A DNA stretch of 64,000 bases. Origin: Mesorhizobium amorphae CCNWGS0123 (GTDB taxonomy: Bacteria > Pseudomonadota > Alphaproteobacteria > Rhizobiales > Rhizobiaceae). Positions 57,594 to 64,000 of the stretch are shown piece by piece (positions within the stretch are counted from its first letter, which is position 1; each line of letters begins with the position of its first letter). Both the position numbers and the translations under genes were made by a program. The notes beneath the pieces are model-generated. The model worked only from the letters and a program-made list of their open reading frames with translations, was not told the origin of the DNA and did no database searches. The stretch covers positions 4,710,001-4,774,000 of the forward strand of contig NZ_CP015318.1 in NCBI RefSeq assembly GCF_001686985.1, written 5' to 3'.

Positions 57594-59375
57594 TCACACC
57601 AGTTCCCTGCCCTTGGCGTCGATGGCGTTGGCCACAGCCTCGTCGGTCGCCTCGTCGGGCAGCAGCATCTCGTTATGCGCCTTGCCCGACGGGATCATCG
57701 GGAAGCAGTTGGCCAGAGTCGCGACGCGGCAGTCGAACAGCACCGGCTTCTTCACCGAGATCATCTCCTTGATCGCGTCGTCCAACTCGTCCGGCTTGTC
57801 GCAGCGAATGCCGTGGCCGCCATAGGCCTCGGCCAGCTTGACGAAGTCGGGCATCGCCTCGGTGTAGGAATGAGACAGCCGGTTGCCGTGCAGCAGCTGC
57901 TGCCACTGCCGCACCATGCCCATATACTGGTTGTTGAGGATGAAGATCTTGATCGGCGCATCGTACTGCACCGCCGTGCTCATCTCCTGCATCGTCATCT
58001 GCACCGAAGCATCGCCGGCGATGTCGATGACCAGCGCCTTGGGATGCGCGATCTGCACGCCGAGCGCGGCCGGCAGGCCATAGCCCATCGTGCCCAGCCC
58101 GCCTGACGTCATCCAGCGGTTCGGCTTCTCGAAATGATAGTGCTGCGCGGCCCACATCTGGTGCTGGCCGACCTCGGTGGTGATGTAGGTGTCCATGTCC
58201 TTGGTCAGCGCATAGAGCCGCTGGATGGCATATTGCGGCATGATCACGTCGTGGCTCATCTTGTAGGCGAGCGAGTCCCGTGCGCGCCATTTGGCGATCT
58301 GCTCCCACCAGGGGTGCAGCGCCTTCTTGTCGGCCTTGGCGCTGGCCCGCCACAGCCGCACCAGATCCTCCAGAACCCGGCCGACATCGCCGATGATCGG
58401 CACGTCGGTGTGGACGTTCTTGTTGATCGACGACGGATCGATGTCGATGTGGATCTTCTTCGAGTTCGGCGAGAACGCGTTGAGCCGGCCGGTGATGCGG
58501 TCGTCGAAGCGCGCGCCGATGCAGATCATCACATCGCAATCATGCATGGCCATGTTGGCCTCGTAAGTGCCGTGCATGCCGAGCATACCGACCCAGTTCT
58601 TGCCGGAAGCCGGATAGGCACCAAGCCCCATCAGCGTCGAGGTGATGGGAAAGCCGGTCAGGTCGACCAGTTCGCGCAGCAGATGGCTGGCCTCGGAGCC
58701 GGAATTGATGACGCCGCCACCCGAATAGATGATCGGCCTTTTGGCGCCGGCCATCAGTTCGACCGCCGCCTTGACCTTGTCGAGGTCGCCCTGGACCTTC
58801 GGCTGGTAGCTGGTGCGCGGCGCCGTCTGCGGCGGCACGTACATGCCCTTGGCGAACTGCACGTCCTTGGGGATGTCGACCACGACCGGACCGGGACGAC
58901 CCGTCGTCGCGACATGGAAGGCCTCGTGAATGGTCGCGGCCAGCTCGTTGACGTCCTTCACCAGCCAGTTGTGCTTGGTGCAGGGGCGCGTGATGCCGAC
59001 CGTGTCGCACTCCTGAAAGGCGTCGGAGCCGATCAGCGAGGTCGGCACCTGCCCCGTAAGGCAGACCAGAGGGATCGAATCCATCAGCGCATCCTGCAGC
59101 GGCGTCACCGCATTGGTGGCACCAGGCCCCGAGGTCACCAGCATGACGCCGGCCTTGCCGGTCGAGCGCGCATAGCCTTCCGCGGCATGGCCCGCCCCCT
59201 GCTCGTGGCGAACCAGGATGTGCTCGACCTCGTCCTGCTGGAAGATTTCATCGTAGATCGGGAGAACGGCGCCGCCCGGATAGCCGAAGACATGCTTGAC
59301 GCCATTGTCCTTCAGCGCCTGCACAACCATTTCGGCGCCCGTCATTTCGCGCCGCTCACTCTGTCCATTGCTCAT
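57594..59375 (-). CDS. ilvI: acetolactate synthase catalytic subunit
   Basis: This thiamine diphosphate and FAD enzyme makes acetolactate or acetohydroxybutyrate. The start MSNGQSERREMTGAEMVVQAL at 59375 gives 593 residues; the frame is open upstream through the attenuator and is not coding there. VFGYPGGAVLPIYDEIF has the catalytic glutamate region, TSGPGATNAVTPLQDALMDSIPLV follows, and GDASVQMTMQEMSTAVQYDAPIKIFILNNQYMGMV is the ThDP-binding motif. Transcription is probably attenuated by the leader at 59437-59545. Confidence 0.97.
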   Translation of the reverse strand: MSNGQSERREMTGAEMVVQALKDNGVKHVFGYPGGAVLPIYDEIFQQDEVEHILVRHEQGAGHAAEGYARSTGKAGVMLVTSGPGATNAVTPLQDALMDSIPLVCLTGQVPTSLIGSDAFQECDTVGITRPCTKHNWLVKDVNELAATIHEAFHVATTGRPGPVVVDIPKDVQFAKGMYVPPQTAPRTSYQPKVQGDLDKVKAAVELMAGAKRPIIYSGGGVINSGSEASHLLRELVDLTGFPITSTLMGLGAYPASGKNWVGMLGMHGTYEANMAMHDCDVMICIGARFDDRITGRLNAFSPNSKKIHIDIDPSSINKNVHTDVPIIGDVGRVLEDLVRLWRASAKADKKALHPWWEQIAKWRARDSLAYKMSHDVIMPQYAIQRLYALTKDMDTYITTEVGQHQMWAAQHYHFEKPNRWMTSGGLGTMGYGLPAALGVQIAHPKALVIDIAGDASVQMTMQEMSTAVQYDAPIKIFILNNQYMGMVRQWQQLLHGNRLSHSYTEAMPDFVKLAEAYGGHGIRCDKPDELDDAIKEMISVKKPVLFDCRVATLANCFPMIPSGKAHNEMLLPDEATDEAVANAIDAKGRELV

Positions 59376-59436
59376 CGGTCTGGTCCCGTACTGTCGCCAT
59401 TTGGGCGTTGCTGGTCGTTTAGTCGTGTTTCGGGCA

Positions 59437-59461
59437 ATAAAAAAGGCCCCCGAGGGAGCCT
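59437..59461 (-). terminator. attenuator terminator upstream of ilvI
   Basis: Read on the minus strand, GGCTCCCTCGGGGGCC (59460-59445) forms a six-base-pair hairpin with one U-G pair, followed by six Ts and ATT (59444-59436). It lies between the leader peptide and ilvI, so it is an attenuator rather than the end of a gene. Confidence 0.75.
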
Positions 59462-59494
59462 GTGTGTTGCGCATGGGAGGTTTTCGCCCGGCGG

Positions 59495-59545
59495 TTACAC
59501 CGCCTTGCCCACGCGCTTTCCTACGAGAATGAGTGCCGTTTTCAT
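59495..59545 (-). CDS. ilvL: ilv leader peptide
   Basis: A 16-residue open frame, MKTALILVGKRVGKAV, precedes ilvI. Six of its residues are Leu, Ile or Val, the end products of the pathway. Its stop codon lies inside the hairpin 59490-59504. Downstream sequence can form a competing stem, with GCGCGUGGG (59516-59508) able to pair with CCCAUGCGC (59477-59469). This is the layout of ribosome-dependent attenuation. The frame is too short for usual gene finders. Confidence 0.8.
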   Translation of the reverse strand: MKTALILVGKRVGKAV

Positions 59546-59697
59546 GGTCGCGGACACTAGAGGCGGGAAAGGCAGCCTGTCAACGGCAAAAATGACACCG
59601 GCCGCCAAGGCCATCCGCTGCATGAGAGCCACGGCGGCGATGCCGCTGCGTGCCGCCGCATTTGGCCGGCATGCCGCACCACTGCCCTGACCGGTAA

Positions 59698-60891
59698 TCA
59701 TCGCGGCGGCTTGCAATGCGAAACACGCGGATCGCATTTCTGCACCTTCTTCGCCATGGGCGGGCGATGTGGTGCGACCCTCTGCGGGCCATGATGCTGC
59801 GGTGCGTGCATCGCCAGCATTTGCTGGTGGTTGAACTGCTTCTTGGGCGCATGCGCCAGACGCTGCTGCGGCGCCACCTTTCCAGGAGCCGACTGCACAT
59901 GGACGTGTCGTCCGCCATGAGCCTGCGGCATCTGAGCTTCGACATTGTTGCCGGCCGTCATCCGCTTGCGCTTATTGTCATGCGGATTCTGCACCGCCTC
60001 GGCAACCGAACCCGCAGGCGAAATCACCTTGCCATTCGACAGTTTTTTCGGCCCTTGGCCGGAGGCATCAGGCACATTGGCGATTGCAGGCGCTGCGGAT
60101 ATCGCGTTGCCGTTCAGCCTCTTGATCGCCTCGCCTTTCGACGGGTCGAGCCGGGCCTCGGCAAAGACGCCCTTGCGCGGCGGAACCACCTTCGCCGCCT
60201 TGATCGACGTCACCACCGAAGGCGGAAGCCGCTGCAGGCGGGGTCCGGCATTGATCGCAACGACCTGGTTGCCAAGTCGCACGCGCGGCGCATTGTTCAC
60301 GACCACGGTCTGGTTGATGATCGTGGTGTTGCGGATGATGGTGACGTTTTCCCTGACGGGCCGCACCACGGTGACAAGGTCGGCCGCGCCGATCGCCGCC
60401 ACCGGCGCGAAGCTCCACCAGCCGTCGTCATACGCGACATCGACTTCAGGCGGCGGCGCCGGAGCCCAGCCGATATCGTCCGCGCCCTGGCGCCAGACCA
60501 CCCAGGCCGGCGCCCATTCGTCGCCGGCGATCCACACCCAGCCGAACTCGGGATCGTAGGCCCAGCGGCCATAGTGGTAGACGATGGCACCGAACGGCTC
60601 GGCCGACTGCCAATACCAGCCGTCGTCGGTCCAGACCCATCTGCCTTCGGTGTAGGGCCGCCATTCCGACCGCACGGACGGAACCCACACTTCACCGAAG
60701 CGGTTGGAGGTTCGCCATCCACCATAGTTTGAGAGCCGTTCACGGACGGTCACGGAAACCACGGCCGCATGCGCGGCCTGCCAGGCCGGCACGACCAGCG
60801 AACTGCCCAGGCTTCCAGCGAGCGCCAGGGCCAGGGCGATGGCCGCCGCGCGTGCACGCAAGGCGACCGGGTTGATCGAAGACATCTCCAT
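59698..60891 (-). CDS. DUF6600-like secreted protein
   Basis: The 397-residue product starts at ATG 60891, which has GGAG 7 bases upstream, and carries a signal peptide or membrane segment (ALRARAAAIALALALAGSLGSSL). Tryptophan-rich repeats such as GRWVWTDDGWYWQSAEPFGAIVYHYGRWAYDPEFGWVWIAGDEWAPAWVVWRQG match the DUF6600/FecR-associated family. The C-terminus is histidine/proline-rich low-complexity and ends KKVQKCDPRVSHCKPP with two cysteines. A cell-envelope role is likely, but unproven. Confidence 0.78.
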   Translation of the reverse strand: MEMSSINPVALRARAAAIALALALAGSLGSSLVVPAWQAAHAAVVSVTVRERLSNYGGWRTSNRFGEVWVPSVRSEWRPYTEGRWVWTDDGWYWQSAEPFGAIVYHYGRWAYDPEFGWVWIAGDEWAPAWVVWRQGADDIGWAPAPPPEVDVAYDDGWWSFAPVAAIGAADLVTVVRPVRENVTIIRNTTIINQTVVVNNAPRVRLGNQVVAINAGPRLQRLPPSVVTSIKAAKVVPPRKGVFAEARLDPSKGEAIKRLNGNAISAAPAIANVPDASGQGPKKLSNGKVISPAGSVAEAVQNPHDNKRKRMTAGNNVEAQMPQAHGGRHVHVQSAPGKVAPQQRLAHAPKKQFNHQQMLAMHAPQHHGPQRVAPHRPPMAKKVQKCDPRVSHCKPPR

Positions 60892-61219
60892 GACGCGCTC
60901 CAGAGTTTCCGCATCCACGAACCGCCCCGTGCCCGCATCGTCCCTGCCTCTCGGTTGTCAGCGCTCAGCGTGGCTGCATTGCGGCACATGGCAATCACGA
61001 TCTCGCGACCAACAGGACGTTCATCCTGTTTTCAAGCACCGCCTGCCCAGTGCCCACAAGAAGCGGCGCAAACCGCCTGCATTCACCAAGCCCTTGAAAA
61101 CGCGCCAAACTATTGGAGGGCGTGACGCGATGGTGGTTTTGGCGAAATACTTTCGCCGCGCCGAACAATGCCCGCCACGCGCTCACCCAAGAAGCGATCC
61201 CAAGACCCGGAGGAAACTG

Positions 61220-63022
61220 ATGCTGGAAAAGGCCCCGAACAAGAAACTTGCCGACCTGCTCGACAAATTCGGCAAGGCTCTCGCCGCCGGCGATATCGAC
61301 AAGGCAGTCAACTGTTTTCAGGACGACTGCTACTGGCGCGATCTCGTCACCTTCACCTGGAACATCAAGACCATGGAAGGCCGCGACCAGGTGCGCGATA
61401 TGCTGGTCAGCCAGCTGGCGAAAACGAAACCTTCGAACTGGGCGATCGCCGAAGGCGAGGACGCCACCGAAAGCGACGGGTTGCTCGAAGGCTGGATCAG
61501 CTTCGAAACGGAAGTGGCGCGCGGCTTCGGCCACATCAGGCTGAAGGACGGCAAGATCTGGACGCTGCTCACCACCATGGTCGAGTTGAAGGGCCACGAG
61601 GAGCCGGCCGGCTTCGCCCGGCCGATGGGCGCCAAGCATGGCCATGGCAAGAACCGCCCGACCTGGAAGGAAGAGCGCGAGAAGGAAGCCGCCGAGCTCG
61701 GCTTCAAGACGCAGCCGCACACGCTGATCATCGGCGGCGGCCAGGGCGGCATTGCGCTTGGCGCGCGGCTACGCCAGCTTGGCGTGCCGACCATCATCGT
61801 CGAGAAGAACGAGCGTGCCGGCGACAGCTGGCGCAAGCGCTACAAGTCGCTCTGCCTGCACGACCCGGTCTGGTACGACCATCTGCCCTACATGGATTTT
61901 CCGAAGAACTGGCCGGTCTTCTCACCCAAGGACAAGATTGGCGACTGGCTGGAAATGTACACCAAGGTCATGGAGCTGAACTACTGGTCCTCGACCGAGG
62001 CCAAGAGCGCTACCTATGACGACAAGAAGAAGGAATGGACCGTCATCGTCCACCGCGACGGCAAGGACATCACGTTGAAGCCGAAGCAGCTGGTGCTGGC
62101 CACCGGCATGTCGGCCAAGGCCAACCTGCCGAACTTCAAGGGCATGGAGAGCTTCAAGGGCGATCAGCACCATTCCTCGAAGCATCCCGGCCCCGACGCC
62201 TATGCCGGCAAGCGCGCCGTCGTCATTGGCTCGAACAATTCAGCCCACGACATCGCCGCGGCCCTTTGGGAGGCCGGCGCCGATGTTACCATGGTGCAGC
62301 GCTCGACCACCCATATCTCCAGATCCGACACGCTGATGGAAATCGGGCTGGGGGCGCTTTACTCGGAAAAGGCCGTGCAAGGCGGCATGACCACGGCCAA
62401 GGCGGACCTCATCTTTGCCTCGCTGCCCTACAAGATCCTGCATGAATTCCAGATCCCGGCCTACGCCGAGATGAAGAAGCGCGATGCCGCGTTCTACAAG
62501 GGCCTGGAGAAGGCCGGCTTCATGCTCGACTGGGGCGATGACGAGTCCGGCCTGTTCATGAAGTACCTCAGGCGCGGCTCCGGCTACTATATCGATGTCG
62601 GCGCGTCCGACCTGATCATCGACGGTTCGATCAAGCTGAAAAGCGGCGCCGAGGTGAAGGAGATCAAGGAACATTCGGTGCTGCTCAGCGACGGATCGGA
62701 ACTGCCGGCCGACCTCATCGTCTACGCCACCGGCTACGGCTCGATGAACGGCTGGGCGGCCGACCTCATTTCCCGGGAGATCGCCGACAAGGTCGGCAAA
62801 TGCTGGGGTCTCGGCTCCAGCACCACCAAGGACCCGGGCCCCTGGGAAGGCGAACTGCGCAACATGTGGAAGCCGACGCAGCAGGAAGCGCTGTGGTTCC
62901 ATGGCGGTAATTTGCACCAGTCACGCCACTATTCGCAGTTCCTGTCGCTGCAGCTCAAGGCGCGGCGTGAAGGCATCCCGACGCCGGTCTACGGGCTGCA
63001 GCAGGTGCACCACAAAGGGTAG
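61220..63022 (+). CDS. flavin-containing monooxygenase with N-terminal SnoaL-like domain
   Basis: The 600-residue protein begins with an NTF2/SnoaL-like domain (about residues 10-125, ALAAGDIDKAVNCFQDDCYWRDLV), then an FAD-dependent oxidoreductase: LIIGGGQGGIALGARLRQLGV (FAD motif near residue 168) and AVVIGSNNSAHDIAAALWEAG (NADPH motif). The FMO-type segment FKGDQHHSSKHP lies between. Start ATG at 61220 has GGAGG 6 bases upstream. Many such fusions occur in actinobacteria and rhizobia and act on unknown small molecules. Confidence 0.88.
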   Translation: MLEKAPNKKLADLLDKFGKALAAGDIDKAVNCFQDDCYWRDLVTFTWNIKTMEGRDQVRDMLVSQLAKTKPSNWAIAEGEDATESDGLLEGWISFETEVARGFGHIRLKDGKIWTLLTTMVELKGHEEPAGFARPMGAKHGHGKNRPTWKEEREKEAAELGFKTQPHTLIIGGGQGGIALGARLRQLGVPTIIVEKNERAGDSWRKRYKSLCLHDPVWYDHLPYMDFPKNWPVFSPKDKIGDWLEMYTKVMELNYWSSTEAKSATYDDKKKEWTVIVHRDGKDITLKPKQLVLATGMSAKANLPNFKGMESFKGDQHHSSKHPGPDAYAGKRAVVIGSNNSAHDIAAALWEAGADVTMVQRSTTHISRSDTLMEIGLGALYSEKAVQGGMTTAKADLIFASLPYKILHEFQIPAYAEMKKRDAAFYKGLEKAGFMLDWGDDESGLFMKYLRRGSGYYIDVGASDLIIDGSIKLKSGAEVKEIKEHSVLLSDGSELPADLIVYATGYGSMNGWAADLISREIADKVGKCWGLGSSTTKDPGPWEGELRNMWKPTQQEALWFHGGNLHQSRHYSQFLSLQLKARREGIPTPVYGLQQVHHKG

Positions 63023-63057
63023 TCCGCTATCCCGCTTGTGCAACCAGGAAGGCATAA

Positions 63058-63097
63058 CCCGCGCGGCGCTTTCCGCCGCGCGGGGTCTTCCGTTTTT
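63058..63097 (+). terminator. intrinsic terminator of the monooxygenase gene
   Basis: CCCGCGCGGCG (63058-63068) pairs perfectly with CGCCGCGCGGG (63074-63084), an 11-base-pair stem with loop CTTTC, followed by GTCTTCCG and five Ts (63093-63097). It lies 36 bases after the monooxygenase stop and just touches the stop codon of the convergent gene. Confidence 0.8.
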
Positions 63098-64000
63098 CAG
63101 GCCCTGAGCACCACGCCCCTCGCCTTGGCCCAGCGCTCGACGACCTTGCGCTCCTCCGGCGAAGCGACGCGATTGCCGAAACCGCGCACCTGCACCGCAC
63201 GGTTTTGCGGATCGAGCTCGATCGTCAGCAGCCGCTCGATCTTGCCGAGCGCCGTGCGCCGTAGCACCCAGATCGAGGCGTGGCCGGCGATGCATTTGGC
63301 CGCGTACATCGAGACGCAGTGATGCATCGCCCGGCTCTCGGCAACCAGGTCCTCGGCCGTCTTCAGCTGGCGAACGAAGAAGCGCTCGCCATGCGCCTTC
63401 GCCTCCTTGGCCGACGGCCGCCACTCCCAGTCCTCGAGACGCGAGCCGTCCCAGGCGCGGCTCTGCGACTGCGGTCCGGCAGTACGTGGAGCCCGCCCGG
63501 CGGCGCGGCGACGCATCGCCTCGATGCGTTCGATCGCGGCAATGTCGCGGTGCCATTCCAGCATCTGCCGGCGCAGCGAGGCGAGCGTGCGGCCCTTCAG
63601 GCTATAGGCTGCGTCGCGCTGGTGCATGGCGCCGATGAAATCGCAGAGATCGTCGATCTCCTCCTTCGACGCCGGATGCCCGCAGAAAAACCGCGTCACC
63701 TCGCGCCAGAAGGCCAGCTCGCCGCGCGGCGTGCGGGCGATCTTCGTGCGCGCAATGCGAGCGGCCAGTCCGGGATCATCCGTGTAGGACCGGGCGATCG
63801 CCAACCAGAACGCCTCGTCGAAGGTGAAATCGCCGGCCACGTTCAGGAAGCAATGCACCTCCTTGCGCGACAGCCACGCACTGGCGCCCGCCTTGTACAG
63901 CGAGTCGCCACGCGCGACCGCGACATACCAGGCCTTGCGGAGCGCTACCTCATTGGCATCCAGCCCCGAAGCGTCGAGCCAGATGGCCTCGAGCGCGACC
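63097..64000 (-). CDS. PcfJ-like domain protein, 5' end outside window
   Basis: The frame is open from the right edge at 64000 to TGA at 63099-63097, so at least 300 residues are visible and the start lies outside. A GTG at 63858 is internal. The C-terminal part contains MHHCVSMYAAKCIAGHASIWVLRR, close to the MHHCVxxYA motif of PcfJ-like proteins, followed by LLTIELDPQNRAVQVRGFGNR. Function is unknown; PcfJ relatives occur on plasmids and phages as well as chromosomes. Confidence 0.78.
   Translation of the reverse strand, partial: VALEAIWLDASGLDANEVALRKAWYVAVARGDSLYKAGASAWLSRKEVHCFLNVAGDFTFDEAFWLAIARSYTDDPGLAARIARTKIARTPRGELAFWREVTRFFCGHPASKEEIDDLCDFIGAMHQRDAAYSLKGRTLASLRRQMLEWHRDIAAIERIEAMRRRAAGRAPRTAGPQSQSRAWDGSRLEDWEWRPSAKEAKAHGERFFVRQLKTAEDLVAESRAMHHCVSMYAAKCIAGHASIWVLRRTALGKIERLLTIELDPQNRAVQVRGFGNRVASPEERKVVERWAKARGVVLRA

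Overview
The window looks like a chromosomal segment of an alphaproteobacterium of the order Rhizobiales, most like Mesorhizobium. This rests on high GC content, the aerobic (cobG/cobN-type) cobalamin cluster in rhizobial order, BA14K-like and PilZ proteins typical of the group, and an ACC deaminase gene paired with an Lrp-type regulator. The genus is inferred from recognised protein families, not from a database search.

Layout. 1-3268 (minus): start of the respiratory complex I operon, nuoA-B-C-D-E, with nuoE cut by the window edge. 3603-4802: a YcaQ/AlkX-type DNA glycosylase. 4845-20831: a cobalamin riboswitch followed by a long B12 operon (DUF1636 gene, cobW, cobN, cobG, cobH, cobI, cobJ, cobL, cobE, cobM, cobA, cobB, cobS, cobT), mostly joined by 4-bp stop/start overlaps, with cobK embedded on the opposite strand. 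21355-30863: tRNA-Lys(CTT), a PhzF isomerase, a MacAB-type efflux system, a DMT permease, an acdR/acdS pair, and a NUDIX/endonuclease pair. 31042-43556: a BA14K protein, PilZ, tetR-ilvC, then regulator/enzyme pairs (marR/gst, hxlR/quinone reductase), kup, pdxJ and a RecD-like helicase. 44175-45791: cobalt-type nitrile hydratase (nthA, nthB, activator). 46067-54582: ridA, an IS630 remnant, an acyl-CoA dehydrogenase/LysR pair, an RND efflux operon, and a lysE gene with an internal deletion. 54713-64000: a desaturase/ArsR pair, the ilvI-ilvH operon with a leader-peptide attenuator, a DUF6600 secreted protein, a flavin monooxygenase and a partial PcfJ-like gene.

The most unusual feature is a palindromic repeat element of about 160-183 bp found twice, once inside cobN and once inside cobG. 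Its arms are long inverted repeats (48 bp, perfect, in the cobG copy). In both genes it is read in the same frame, adding a peptide with PSVLPDISPT near the start and PISPxVGEMSxRTEGGA near the end. In cobG the insertion is fully in frame. In cobN the left arm has five Gs where the matching arm has six, and this one-base difference is exactly what splits cobN into two overlapping frames. The insertion behaviour resembles Rickettsia palindromic elements, and it raises the question of whether cobN is broken, miscalled, or expressed by slippage.

Several divergent regulator/target pairs have visible palindromic operator candidates between the genes: three GATGC-N4-GCATC sites at marR/gst, two ATTTAG-N8-CTAAAT-like sites at desaturase/arsR, one at hxlR/quinone reductase, and one upstream of tetR-ilvC. 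The ilvI operon has a 16-residue leader peptide rich in Leu, Ile and Val, followed by alternative hairpins and a terminator.
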